Origin: an uncultured bacterium
GTDB taxonomy: Bacteria; Nitrospirota; Thermodesulfovibrionia; Thermodesulfovibrionales; Dissulfurispiraceae
Assembly (NCBI GenBank): GCA_937949555.1
Contig: CALEDV010000017.1
Span: forward strand, 23,622-87,621
Reading direction: 5' to 3'
DNA: 64,000 bases
The notes under the pieces were generated by a model. The model saw only the letters and a program-made list of their open reading frames with translations, ran no database searches and was not told the DNA's origin. Positions 16,801 to 25,123 of this stretch are shown one piece after another (the stretch's first letter is position 1; each line of letters starts with the position of its first letter). A program made the translations under genes and the position numbers.

Positions 16801-17025
16801 GAACGAAGAAATAAGAAGATTGACCTTGGTCTGTGGCACAACCTTACAGTAGAGATAACAGGCTCAATGGCAAGGGGTTACCTTAACAATATCTTAATGA
16901 TTCAATGCAGCATAGATAAACCTATTACAGGATATTGTGGTCTTTGGGCAAAGGGAGACTCAGTTATCCTTTTTGAAAGGATTATTATAAAGACACATGT
17001 AGAGGAAGTATCAGTGGATATATAG
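13858..17025 (+). CDS. PEP synthase/PPDK-like phosphotransferase with a C-terminal LamG-like domain
   Basis: The 1055-residue product has a helical N-terminal region and a pyruvate phosphate dikinase ATP-grasp domain (about 120-430: SKALNLAML, VRSSAVGEDTEATFAGQYDS, QDIEWAID). A swivelling PEP-utilizer domain follows with the phospho-His in GSASSHLASVAREFGVPAVF (H near 511). The usual PEP/pyruvate TIM barrel is absent. In its place is an unrecognised region (560-930) and a concanavalin/LamG-like domain (930-1050: GGIAFGIGDVENYLALALDA, LWHNLTVEI). The acceptor substrate is unknown, and glycan or antibiotic phosphorylation is possible. The frame extends to 13792, but the ATG at 13858 follows an extended -10 box. 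Confidence 0.8.
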   Translation: MKKGLRLFETKKTKPIDSLMERYKYFRSLLGHNHRALSLIAGMEQLYFSGRPFTLNQIRITYEELLESITGLAYCLESMTGERFPELIRRIEEIDEKLFASFSPSCLLPSKTLTISMQDIEANMQKLVGSKALNLAMLRNQLGLKTPSGFVITSYAFNRFLEHNNLNRTIENGLSTLSVDDYEAIERESKSIRSKILEGEMPEDIEYAIFKGFEELQRHSNDEVMVAVRSSAVGEDTEATFAGQYDSVLNVPKDRLIEAYKEVIASKYSARSINYRLLYGLDDKDTPMAVIILEMVKAKTSGVLYTVDPAIRPHCPLKVTAILGLGEHLVGGSSTPDVFLLDRLEDKVVDSVIASKDFRMVANEGGGVSVNPVEDAIRHKPSLQHNMLMRLRQVGLMIEEYFESPQDIEWAIDDKEDLFLLQTRLLNVPKMHPEDPLEHRDVVSARPVITGGETASSGVCTGQVVHYNDITTIMDNREDIVLIAKNATPELARFIGKVKGIVTEFGSASSHLASVAREFGVPAVFGMKGALSILTQGQYITLWADKAMVYEGIIEELLQNMSPSRKVIYNSAVHKRMRDVLDLISPLNMTDPNSPEFIPSKAQTFHDIIRYTHEIAVRQMFGIGDIQRSKTYKARLLRTKLPLNIWIVDLSEGGRENKGRDIEYQDIKSVPFMAIWRGFIHPGVNWEGTMSLKTSKISSLFAVAATSELGEQPGGESYAILAEDYMNLSIKFAYHFATVDALCGDKESQNYISLQFSGGAGSYYGKTLRVQLMGAVLSKLGFRVELKGDLIEAVYARYDRESTMDTLDNLGRLLGSCRLLDITISNQDDIEFYCQQFFKGNYDFINVRNYEVMPSFYIKGGLWKIIADEQGRFCMYDGSHNSGGAIRGIANIFNRFLNIQNRIFVESIESRHHFPLAIVKGNYNRDCAINLKLKLLGGKVDKTGGIAFGIGDVENYLALALDAHEGAITFYRVSKGRTAVLERRNKKIDLGLWHNLTVEITGSMARGYLNNILMIQCSIDKPITGYCGLWAKGDSVILFERIIIKTHVEEVSVDI

Positions 17026-17033
17026 AAGAATTT

Positions 17034-17512
17034 TTATAATTGTGACAATTTGAAGGCCCCAACATAAGGACAATCGTCGTAAATTTGCTCAAAAAGTTCA
17101 TTGTTGTAATTACCTAATAGGTACATTTGGTTGAAATTTGACTGATAAGTATTTTCACTTACAAGAAAGGCAAAGATATTATTGCCTCTAAATAATAGTT
17201 GAGTAGTGAACTTACCTGTTTTGAATTCTTTTTTCGCAATTACCAATGCTTCAAGGCAAAACCCTGCATCCAATGGGTTAGATACCCTCCATGACAGCAC
17301 ATAGCGACATTACCGCGATTAGACACAGAAATCCCTAAACCCCTACCCTATCCTGATATATGTAATATCCGCACACCAGAGTAGATATGTTCTGTCTATT
17401 TTAAAAGTCCTCGCACTTGCGAGTTGACCTATCGTCTTTGCTCCTCTTGCAGCTTCAAAGGCTATCTTTGCCTTCAATGCAGCGTTCCGTGCTTTCATTT
17501 TCTTTCACATCC
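17034..17512 (-). pseudogene. Decayed IS3-family transposase
   Basis: On the minus strand three remnants of IS3 proteins survive in order. The first is an OrfA-like start (MKARNAALKAKIAFEAARGA, then KTIGQLAS) from about 17498. The second is an OrfB integrase fragment (WCADITYIRIG) ending in a stop near 17345. The third is a second core fragment (YVLSWRVSNPLDAGFCLEAL) from about 17306. Stops and large deletions separate them, and the rest of the last frame is not recognisable. The element cannot be active. The roughly 160 bases between it and tRNA-Val hold nothing I recognise, apart from a possible IS end near 17550. Confidence 0.75.
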
Positions 17513-17675
17513 TGTTTTCCCTTATAGAGTTCCTACAGGCTCTATTATCCACTAAATAAAACCCTATTCAGTTTTTGACGATGATGTGATGAATCACAAA
17601 CCAATTAGCACAAAATGAACACAATTTGGGAGTTGAGCTGAGTGGGTGATACTGGTAAGTCATTGATTTTTAGAG

Positions 17676-17747
17676 TAGGCGATGTAGGGATTGAACCTAC
17701 GACCTCTCCCGTGTGAAGGGAGCGCTCTCCCACTGAGCTAATCGCCC
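17676..17747 (-). tRNA. tRNA-Val (CAC)
   Basis: The minus strand folds into a full cloverleaf. The acceptor is GGGCGAT/ATCGCCT, the D arm GCTC/GAGC and the anticodon stem CTCCC/GGGAG with loop TTCACAC. The T arm is GTAGG/CCTAC with TTCAATC. Anticodon CAC reads GUG valine codons. CCA is not encoded. Confidence 0.95.
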
Positions 17748-17894
17748 TAAGAAATTGAATTGTAAAGATAAATTCAGTGAGTTGTCAAGTAGTATCTCTC
17801 TATTGTTTCTATAATCAATGGCTAATAATAACATTTTTTTAAAAGTATAAACATTGTTACTGTAGACTGCAAATTTAATCTAAACAATATCTCT

Positions 17895-17922
17895 TTGTTA
17901 TAGTGTGTTGAATGAGTATAAT
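17895..17922 (+). promoter_or_regulatory. Promoter of the PBP1A gene
   Basis: A -35 TTGTTA (17895-17900), 16-base spacer and perfect -10 TATAAT (17917-17922) lie just before the ATG at 17931, with no Shine-Dalgarno sequence between. The predicted start of transcription is within a base or two of the ATG. Confidence 0.65.
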
Positions 17923-17930
17923 ATCAGATA

Positions 17931-19712
17931 ATGCATTGGATAAAACTAATCATTATTGTACTGATAGCAGCGCTGGTTGGAGGATTAGCAGGATTTCTTT
18001 CTTGGACTATCTCTGATCTGCCTGAGATAAGAACCCTTGAATCTTATCGTCCCGTTGAATCCACTCTGCTGTACTCCTCCGATGGTAAGGTGCTTGCTGA
18101 GTTTTATCTTGAACGAAGAAGGTATATCCCCCATTATCAGATCCCTGATTTAATAAAAAAGGCCTTTATTGCTATTGAAGATCAGCGTTTCTACCACCAC
18201 CCAGGGATTGACCTTATTGGGATACTAAGGGCACTTTACAGGAACATCAAGGCAAAGGGCATCGAGGAAGGGGGAAGCACTATTACCCAACAGCTCACAA
18301 AGATGCTCTTTCTGAAGCCAGAGAAAAACATCATGAGAAAGATAAAGGAGGCTGTTATATCGGCGCAGATAGAAAAGCGCTACACAAAGGATGAGATAAT
18401 AGGTATGTATCTTAACCAATCCTATTTCGGCACCAGGGCCTATGGCATTGAGGCTGCCGCTGAGACATACTTTGCCAAGGGCGTAAATGAATTGAATGTA
18501 GCCGAGGCTGCCCTACTTGCAGGACTACAGAAGGCGCCCTCTGCCTACTCCCCCTTCAGGAATCCAGAGAAGGCATTGATGAGGAGAAATACCGTATTAA
18601 GCAAGATGCTCGAGAACCGATTCATCACAAAGGAGCAGTACGAGCAGGCGATTAATGAACCATTGCCTGCAAAACCTAATTATCGTCGGTATGAGGCACC
18701 CTATTTCGTAGAATACCTAAGGCAGCAACTCGAACGACGATATGGCGATGCCTTGTACACAGGAGGTTTGAGAATCTATACAACCCTTGACTATTCGATG
18801 CAGAAGAAGGCAGAAGAGGCACTTCTTAAGGGCATTTTAGATATTGAAAAAAGGGTTAAAAAGGGGGTGCAGGCTGCAATAATTGCCATAGACCTCAAAG
18901 AGGGGAATATAAAGGCTATGGTTGGTGGTACTGATTTCTGGGAGACCCAGTTCAACAGGGCTACGATGGCACTAAGACAACCCGGTTCAGCCTTTAAGCC
19001 CTTTGTATATGCAGCCGCTATAAAGGAGGGCTTAGGCAGCACCGATGAGGTGTTAGATGAGCCTGTAAATTTTCCAGGATCAAAACCTAACTCTGTCTGG
19101 TCCCCAAGAAATTACGACAATGAGTATCGAGGGTATGTATCTTTGAGGACTGCTATGGCACTTTCCTTAAATACTGCTACCGTACGTCTCGCTCACAATA
19201 TTGGAATAAAAAAGATTATAGAGACGGCACAGGAATGCGGTATCAAAACTACACTTCAGCCCTATCTGCCCATAGCCCTTGGTGCCTCTGATGTGACTCC
19301 ACTGGAATTGACCGCAGCCTATGGCGCCTTTGCTACAGGCAAAAGATTAGAGATCAAGGCATATGACAGGATCACAAATAATAAGGGCATGGTGATCGAA
19401 GAGCCTATTTGGTCTCCCTTTTCACAAAAGGTTGTATTCACTGAGGAAGAGACCCTGGAGATTCGTGAATTGTTGAAGGCTGTGGTTGTATCAGGGACTG
19501 CCCAGAAGGCTAAAGAATTAAAGAAAGAGGTGTTTGGCAAGACTGGGACAACCAATGACTTCTCTGATGCCTGGTTTGTAGGATTTGATGATTCTTTGGT
19601 CGTAGGTGTTTGGGTTGGCAGAGACAATCACAAACCCATTGGGGGAAAAGAGGCTGGTGCAAGGGCTGCATTGCCTATATGGATTGATTTCATGAAAAAG
19701 ATAGGTCCTTAA
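17931..19712 (+). CDS. mrcA: Penicillin-binding protein 1A-type bifunctional peptidoglycan synthase
   Basis: The 593-residue class A PBP has one N-terminal membrane anchor (about 5-27). A GT51 glycosyltransferase domain carries the catalytic Glu in IAIEDQRFYHHPGID and the GGSTITQQLTKMLF motif. The transpeptidase domain has SxxK in PGSAFKPF, SxN in ALSLNTATV and KTG in VFGKTGTTNDFSDAWF. It polymerises lipid II and cross-links the stem peptides in the periplasm. The protein is shorter than the E. coli enzyme because the OB-fold insertion is reduced. The start is the ATG just after a TATAAT box. Confidence 0.95.
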   Translation: MHWIKLIIIVLIAALVGGLAGFLSWTISDLPEIRTLESYRPVESTLLYSSDGKVLAEFYLERRRYIPHYQIPDLIKKAFIAIEDQRFYHHPGIDLIGILRALYRNIKAKGIEEGGSTITQQLTKMLFLKPEKNIMRKIKEAVISAQIEKRYTKDEIIGMYLNQSYFGTRAYGIEAAAETYFAKGVNELNVAEAALLAGLQKAPSAYSPFRNPEKALMRRNTVLSKMLENRFITKEQYEQAINEPLPAKPNYRRYEAPYFVEYLRQQLERRYGDALYTGGLRIYTTLDYSMQKKAEEALLKGILDIEKRVKKGVQAAIIAIDLKEGNIKAMVGGTDFWETQFNRATMALRQPGSAFKPFVYAAAIKEGLGSTDEVLDEPVNFPGSKPNSVWSPRNYDNEYRGYVSLRTAMALSLNTATVRLAHNIGIKKIIETAQECGIKTTLQPYLPIALGASDVTPLELTAAYGAFATGKRLEIKAYDRITNNKGMVIEEPIWSPFSQKVVFTEEETLEIRELLKAVVVSGTAQKAKELKKEVFGKTGTTNDFSDAWFVGFDDSLVVGVWVGRDNHKPIGGKEAGARAALPIWIDFMKKIGP

Positions 19713-19973
19713 ACTCAATGCCTATATTTATAAGGCTCCTGACTTTGCGTTGTCTGTGAGAAGCGCCCCCAGTTCCTCATAGAGAGACGCAACTTATAGT
19801 TCTCGATGATCGACAAGGCCGAGTGGTGGCAGTAGCACAGCCCTTCCTTGCCAGGATTAGGGTTTAGTTGGTCATGAAATCGAGGGCATTTGCATCCCCA
19901 AGGGTGAACACCCGCCTCAATAAAAGAGACTTATCCTTATCACTGAAATTTAGGGCATTTTTGATCTGGCCTA
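19713..19973. other. Intergenic stretch with possible coding remnants
   Basis: Between the convergent PBP1A and moaA genes, the minus strand shows protein-like fragments in shifting frames: GQIKNALNFSDKDKSLLLRR, then GKEGLCYCHHSALSIIENYK and LYEELGALLTDNAKSGAL before a stop near 19730. Two frameshifts would be needed to join them. This may be a decayed small gene downstream of moaA. I recognise no family and no clear terminator. Confidence 0.3.
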
Positions 19974-20960
19974 TCAACCGCCTATCTTTGACATGGGCTT
20001 TAGGAGGGTCATGCTCCTCTGGTGCTCCATCTCATGGCCCTGTGGTTTGACCTCGATAGACAACCTCAAGAGCCTTTCCAGCTCGCTATCGTCACTGTTA
20101 CTGCGAAGGGCAGACTTTAGGTCTATCTCGGTATCTGAAAAGAGGCAGGGTCTTAAAAGGCCATTGGAGGTCAGTCTCAACCGGTTACAGTTACTGCAGA
20201 AATGATGGGTAATGGGGCTGATAAATCCAATAACCCCCCTTGCCTCTCTGAATTTATAATATCTGGCTGGTCCTGATTTTCTGGCCTTAACCGCTTCTAA
20301 TGGGGCAATAGTTGAGACCCTCTGTTTTATCTCATCGGTGCCTATATACCTGTCTACACTCCAGAGGTCCTTTGATCCAAAGGGCATGAACTCAATAAAC
20401 CTGATGTGGTTTTCAGAGGTCATGGTGGCCCTTGCAAAGTCCTCTATCTCATCATCATTGATCCCCCTTATAGGGACCATGTTTATCTTGATAGGTCTCA
20501 AACCCTGCATCTCAGCCTCCCTAATACCATCAAGGACATCCGCTATATTTCCACCCCTTGTGATCTCCCTGTATCGATCAGACCTAAAGGAATCAAGGCT
20601 TATATTTATCCTATTTAGTCCTGCCTCTTTTAATTGCAAGGCCTTTTGCTTGAGCAATAGGCCATTGGTTGTGAGGCTAATGTCTTCAATTCCCTCTATT
20701 GCCTTTATCGAAGATATAAGGAATGGGAGGTCTCTTTTGATAAGTGGCTCGCCACCGGTAATCCTTATCTTTTTAACACCCAGTCCTGCAGCAACCCTGA
20801 CAATCCTGACGATCTCCTCATAGGTAAGCACCTCAGAGTGTTCGAACAGCTTTATACCATCCTTGGGCATACAGTAGATGCATCTCAAGTTACACTTGTC
20901 GGTAATAGAGATACGCATGTAGTCAATAATCCTTTTATATCTGTCTGTTATATGGTGCAT
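19974..20960 (-). CDS. moaA: GTP 3',8-cyclase
   Basis: This 328-residue radical-SAM enzyme carries out the first step of molybdenum-cofactor synthesis. The N-terminal cluster motif CNLRCIYCMP (CX3CX2C) and GGEPLI SAM motif are clear. The second C-terminal cluster is CSNCNRLRLTSNGLLRPC (CX2CX13C). The protein ends in the conserved Gly-Gly (MSKIGG) needed by the activity. Its presence implies molybdo- or tungstoenzymes elsewhere in the genome. It stands alone here, with no other moa gene nearby. Confidence 0.97.
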   Translation of the reverse strand: MHHITDRYKRIIDYMRISITDKCNLRCIYCMPKDGIKLFEHSEVLTYEEIVRIVRVAAGLGVKKIRITGGEPLIKRDLPFLISSIKAIEGIEDISLTTNGLLLKQKALQLKEAGLNRINISLDSFRSDRYREITRGGNIADVLDGIREAEMQGLRPIKINMVPIRGINDDEIEDFARATMTSENHIRFIEFMPFGSKDLWSVDRYIGTDEIKQRVSTIAPLEAVKARKSGPARYYKFREARGVIGFISPITHHFCSNCNRLRLTSNGLLRPCLFSDTEIDLKSALRSNSDDSELERLLRLSIEVKPQGHEMEHQRSMTLLKPMSKIGG

Positions 20961-21125
20961 TTTCTAAAGGGATCAACAGTAAGAAGAGTTGATTTGTCCT
21001 AAAAAGGGGAATTTATAAAAAACCTAAGGGACAATAATAATAAAGGTAATTAATCGATGTATATAAAGCCCTTTGTTTTTTCAGAGGTCTTCTGCAAGAT
21101 TTTGTCCTGGCATAAAAAGCCTGCA

Positions 21126-22046
21126 TTATTGTTTCTTCTTTGTGGTCTTGGGTGTAGCCTTTTTGTTTTGAGATAGTATCTCTGCAATCTTTTTCTCAGC
21201 CAGATCGGCTTCGCTGGTCCTTGGATACCTCTCTATTATCCGTTCTAATATGACCTTGCCTGTCTTTTTATCACCGAGCTCAAGAAAACTGTAACCTTGC
21301 TTGAGCATAGCAGCCCTTACCTTGTCATGCTTAGGATACTTCTTTATAAAGGTCTCGTATGCAAGTATTGCTTCCTCATATTTCTTTTCGTTGTAATATA
21401 TCTCTCCAATCCAGTACTGTGAGTTTGATGCAAGCTTGTGGTCTGGATTCTCTTTTATGAATTTCTCAAATTTCTGCCGAGCAGCAGGATATTTTTTGTC
21501 CTTAAAGTCTATCTGCGCATCATCATATAACCTCTGGTCTTTAATGGTTTCCTCATGCTCTGTTGTTGGCATTTCACTTGTTTTGCCTCTGTCAATCTCT
21601 GGCTTTTTGTCCTCTGAGGATAATCTTGATTTTATTTCATGTATTTCTTTTTCCAAGGCAGCAATCTTTGCCTGCTGAAGTTCTCTGTCTGAGGCAATAT
21701 CTTTGAGGGTTTTGTCTAGAAAGTATTTGTTTTCATCAAATCTCCCCTTCATTATCTGCAATTCCTTAGAGAAGTCTGAGGTTTGAGACAAAAGATTAGT
21801 TTGACTTTCTCTCAGGGCATAGACGCTCTCAAATCTTTCCTTCAACCGTGCCGTCTCTCTGGATTGTTCTTCGGAACGGATGCGTAGATCTTCTATCTCC
21901 TTTTTTTGAGTGAGATTTTGCACCTGAAGGTGTGCAACGGTACTTTTAAGGCTGTCCATCTCTGAGGTGCTTACACAACCAAAATTTATTAACAGTGCAA
22001 ATACAAGGGCAATTTTAAAGGTTGCATTGAACGGCAGAGCAATCAT
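21126..22046 (-). CDS. cpoB: Tol-Pal-associated coiled-coil/TPR protein
   Basis: The 306-residue envelope protein (YbgF/CpoB type) has an N-terminal export signal ending LLINFGCVSTS, with a possible lipobox Cys. A long coiled coil follows (about 30-150), then a charged linker and three TPR-like repeats (YDDAQIDFKDKKYPAARQKF, NSQYWIGEIYYNEKKYEEAI, about 175-285). A Lys-rich tail ends it. The family links peptidoglycan synthesis to outer-membrane constriction. It overlaps pal by 4 bases and is co-transcribed with it. tolA and tolB are not in the window. Confidence 0.88.
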   Translation of the reverse strand: MIALPFNATFKIALVFALLINFGCVSTSEMDSLKSTVAHLQVQNLTQKKEIEDLRIRSEEQSRETARLKERFESVYALRESQTNLLSQTSDFSKELQIMKGRFDENKYFLDKTLKDIASDRELQQAKIAALEKEIHEIKSRLSSEDKKPEIDRGKTSEMPTTEHEETIKDQRLYDDAQIDFKDKKYPAARQKFEKFIKENPDHKLASNSQYWIGEIYYNEKKYEEAILAYETFIKKYPKHDKVRAAMLKQGYSFLELGDKKTGKVILERIIERYPRTSEADLAEKKIAEILSQNKKATPKTTKKKQ

Positions 22047-22630
22047 TCTGTATCCTCCAAAAATACAAAGTGAGCCCTTCTGTTTTTAGCCCAACAGGCC
22101 TCGCTCTTTTCGGAACACTGTGGTTTTTCCTTACCATAGCTTATTGTGTCAATCCTTTTTGATGGTATGCCAAGGGATATCAAGTATTCTTTTACTGCAT
22201 TAGCCCTTCTTTCGCCAAGACCAAGATTGTATTCTCTTGTCCCCCTCTCATCACAATGCCCTTCAATAATTACCTTTACCTTGCGATTGTTGGATAGTAT
22301 CTCAGAGACCTGTTTTAGCATAACCTTAGCCGATTCCTCTATGTTATAACTGTCAAAACCAAAGTATATATCCTTGACCTTTGTCTGAAGTTCTCTTAAA
22401 GCAATCTTGAAATCCTCCTGTTGCGCCCTTTGATGTTGTCTTTCGCTAATTGTTTCCTGTGGCATCCTGTCTCTATCTATATCTGACTTTGTTTCTGACG
22501 TCTTCTTAGAAGCATCATCGGACATTGAGATCGCCTGTTGGTCCTGAATTGGCGGAGATTGTTTTTGTGAACACCCAATGTTTATAAACAAACAAAGCGA
22601 TAAGGTAAACATAAATAAAGACAGTTTCAT
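22043..22630 (-). CDS. pal: Peptidoglycan-associated lipoprotein
   Basis: The 195-residue outer-membrane lipoprotein has signal and lipobox LFINIGCS (Cys near 20), a charged linker and an OmpA-like domain. That domain contains IYFGFDSYNI and VIIEGHCDERGTREYNLGLG, including the Asp and Arg that bind meso-diaminopimelate. It tethers the outer membrane to peptidoglycan and works with Tol proteins and CpoB, whose gene follows with a 4-base overlap. Promoter sequences lie upstream at 22663-22691. Confidence 0.95.
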   Translation of the reverse strand: MKLSLFMFTLSLCLFINIGCSQKQSPPIQDQQAISMSDDASKKTSETKSDIDRDRMPQETISERQHQRAQQEDFKIALRELQTKVKDIYFGFDSYNIEESAKVMLKQVSEILSNNRKVKVIIEGHCDERGTREYNLGLGERRANAVKEYLISLGIPSKRIDTISYGKEKPQCSEKSEACWAKNRRAHFVFLEDTE

Positions 22631-22662
22631 CTTGTTTCCCCCTTTTTATTAAAATTTACTCT

Positions 22663-22691
22663 ATTATATGGAATTGACTCTGTTAAATCAA
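22663..22691 (-). promoter_or_regulatory. Promoter of pal-cpoB
   Basis: On the minus strand -35 TTGATT (22686-22691), a 17-base spacer and a perfect -10 TATAAT (22663-22668) precede pal. A purine-rich GGGGGAAAC Shine-Dalgarno sequence follows near the ATG. Confidence 0.65.
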
Positions 22692-23102
22692 TCAATGCAA
22701 TACCAAAGACATTCAATATCACCAGAAGAGGGTTTCTATGTTATCATTATAAGCTTTTAGTAAAAATAGCAGAATTGCAAAAATATTTGTGACAGGCGCT
22801 TAACTTAAAATGCAATGGTGTTGTTTGCTTAGAATCCCAAGAGAGAGCTTATTTTTTATTGTAATGGATTAAATTGAACAGGAAGATACTTCTAATAAGA
22901 TGATATATTGAAAAACAAAAACATTGATAATAGCGGGATAAAGGCAAAAAATATCTCTTGAATAAATTTACTTAACCATATAAAATTTATGCGGCATAGA
23001 AAGTGTGTGAAGTATGATTTAACTTAATGTAGGGCATCCATTAAATCTATCTTCAAAGGTCATTTTTTATCTAAAAAGCAAATCACATAAGGAGGATTGG
23101 AT
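22692..23102. other. AT-rich divergent intergenic region
   Basis: About 410 bases separate the pal promoter from the nrfD-type operon. The stretch is very AT-rich and holds no convincing coding frame or RNA gene. It ends in a strong AAGGAGG ribosome-binding site (23089-23095) for the gene at 23103. Control sites for the cytochrome operon would be expected here, but I could not identify a specific operator. Confidence 0.5.
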
Positions 23103-24353
23103 ATGGAGAAGGAACCCAAACCAATTAAGGTTTCGGGCATTATGGGGGATATGGCGAGGTCCCTTAACGCATCCTTTGTAGAAAACTGGTTTTCTACACT
23201 AGTAGGTTTTCTATCAGGCACAAAGACTTATTATTTCTTTGTATTCCTATTTGGCCTTTTAGTATTCGGTGCTGCAATGACAGGGCTCGATGCAATGAGG
23301 ATTGGGTATAGGCACGCCTATGGGGTTACCAGAGAGGTAGCCTGGGGTCTGCTGATATCTACCTACATATTCTTTGTGGTTACCTCAACTGGACTTTGTA
23401 TAGTATCTTCCATAGGACATGTGTTCGGGGTTAAGGACCTTATGCCTATAGCTAAAAGGGCCGTGTTTCTATCTATAGTAACAATCATGGCAGGCTTTAC
23501 AGTTATCTTCTTTGAGATTGAAAATCCCTTCAGGATGGCTATCTACAATGCAATCTCCCCAAACCTGACATCCAATATATGGTGGATGGGAACGCTTTAT
23601 GGGGCATATATGGTCTTTATGATAATTGAATTTATATGTATCCTGCTGCACCAGCATAAGATTGCTACCATTGCGGGTCTTGCTGGTCTTATATCAGGTA
23701 TTGTGGCACACAGCAACCTTGGAGCTATCTTTGCGATGCTTCATGGCAGGGAATACTGGTATGGGCCCTATCTTCCCATTTATTTTATAGCCTCAGCAAT
23801 GATGTCTGGCTGTGCTGCCATCATATTTTTCTCATGGATTGGCTATAAGGTAAACAATGAGCAGATGGACAGACCAATGCAGAGGGCTATGGAGGTGGTT
23901 GGAAAGCTGTGTACACTGATGATCACAGTAATCATATTCTTTACCTCATGGAAACTCATCACTGGTTCCGTTGGAGGTCCTGGCAAGGTTGAGGCTATAA
24001 GGGCATTGATATCTGGTCCCTATGCCTTCAATTTCTGGGTCTTAGAGGTAACCATAGGGATGCTCATACCCTTTTTCTTATTCCTAATGTCAAAGTGGAA
24101 GAATATCAACCTCATGTTTATAGCCACCATGTTTATGATATTCTCGATCTTCTTTATGAGGTTTGACCTGGTGGTGATTGGACAGTTAGTGCCATCCTTC
24201 CATGAGCTTCATGTAACTGATTATCCAGGGTTACTTCCCTATAAACCCAGCTTCCATGAGATAGTTATATCTATAGGCGGAATAGCCCTTGCCTCATTAA
24301 CATTCCTCCTGGGAGAGAAGGTCTTTCAGGGACACAAGACTGAGATCCATTGA
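23103..24353 (+). CDS. NrfD/PsrC-type membrane quinone-interacting subunit
   Basis: This polytopic protein of about 416 residues has some ten membrane helices (first near TYYFFVFLFGLLVFGAAMTG) and belongs to the NrfD/PsrC family, which exchanges electrons with the quinone pool without haem. The ORF can start at a TTG at 23097, but AAGGAGG lies 7 bases before the ATG at 23103. The next genes encode a four-cluster ferredoxin and a dodecahaem cytochrome. I therefore infer a membrane complex moving electrons between quinones and periplasmic cytochromes. No molybdopterin catalytic subunit is present. Confidence 0.88.
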   Translation: MEKEPKPIKVSGIMGDMARSLNASFVENWFSTLVGFLSGTKTYYFFVFLFGLLVFGAAMTGLDAMRIGYRHAYGVTREVAWGLLISTYIFFVVTSTGLCIVSSIGHVFGVKDLMPIAKRAVFLSIVTIMAGFTVIFFEIENPFRMAIYNAISPNLTSNIWWMGTLYGAYMVFMIIEFICILLHQHKIATIAGLAGLISGIVAHSNLGAIFAMLHGREYWYGPYLPIYFIASAMMSGCAAIIFFSWIGYKVNNEQMDRPMQRAMEVVGKLCTLMITVIIFFTSWKLITGSVGGPGKVEAIRALISGPYAFNFWVLEVTIGMLIPFFLFLMSKWKNINLMFIATMFMIFSIFFMRFDLVVIGQLVPSFHELHVTDYPGLLPYKPSFHEIVISIGGIALASLTFLLGEKVFQGHKTEIH

Positions 24354-24367
24354 AAGGAGAAAAAAAC

Positions 24368-25117
24368 ATGAAACACATAGACCTCAATAACCTAAGAAAA
24401 GAAAACCTTGATACACTACCAGAAATGGAGAGAAGACAATTCCTAAAGATTGGTCTTGTTGTCACTGGCATATTTGCTGGAGGCAGTGTGCTATCCCTCA
24501 TGTCCAACATCGATAAGGTCTTTGCATCAAAGGAAGACCTCAAGCAGAGATACCCCTACAAACCCCATTATAGCATGGTCATGAGGCAGGATAGGTGCGT
24601 TGATTGTGAGCTCTGCAAAGAGGCCTGCATTATAACTAACAATGTGCCTGATTATGGTTACAGGACTACAATACTTGAGAAGGTAACCCCAGATGCCATT
24701 GGGCAAAAGCGGGAGTTTATCCCAGTGCTTTGTAATCAATGTAACAATCCGCCTTGTGTAAGGGCATGCCCTACAAAGGCAACTTATAAGGACCCGACAA
24801 ATGGTATTGTAATGATGGAGGACAGGAAGTGCATTGGATGTAAGAGTTGTGTGCTTGCTTGTCCCTACAATGCGAGGTATTTCAGTGAAGAAAAACATGC
24901 AATAGATAAGTGTAATTTCTGCATAGACACAAGACTTCAAAAGGGACACAAACTCACCGCCTGTGCTGAGGCATGTCCAGCTGATGTTAGGGTATTTGGG
25001 GACCTATCGGATCCAGAGAGCAGGGTATTTAAGATGGTACATCAGATAGAGAAACCTGTATGGGTACTCAGAGAAGAGACAGGCGTAAAACCAAATGTAT
25101 TCTATACAAAGGGGTAG
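24368..25117 (+). CDS. Exported four-cluster ferredoxin (NrfC/PsrB/DsrO-like)
   Basis: The product is 249 residues from the ATG at 24368, which has SD AAAGGAG. The frame extends to 24350 but without a matching ribosome-binding site. A Tat signal (MERRQFLKIGL and a hydrophobic stretch) directs export. Sixteen cysteines form four [4Fe-4S] motifs: CVDCELCKEAC, CNQCNNPPCVRAC, CIGCKSCVLAC and CNFC...CAEAC. It should sit on the periplasmic face of the NrfD-type subunit and pass electrons to the cytochrome encoded next. The substrate end of the chain is not shown by sequence. Confidence 0.9.
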   Translation: MKHIDLNNLRKENLDTLPEMERRQFLKIGLVVTGIFAGGSVLSLMSNIDKVFASKEDLKQRYPYKPHYSMVMRQDRCVDCELCKEACIITNNVPDYGYRTTILEKVTPDAIGQKREFIPVLCNQCNNPPCVRACPTKATYKDPTNGIVMMEDRKCIGCKSCVLACPYNARYFSEEKHAIDKCNFCIDTRLQKGHKLTACAEACPADVRVFGDLSDPESRVFKMVHQIEKPVWVLREETGVKPNVFYTKG

Positions 25118-25123
25118 CACGAA

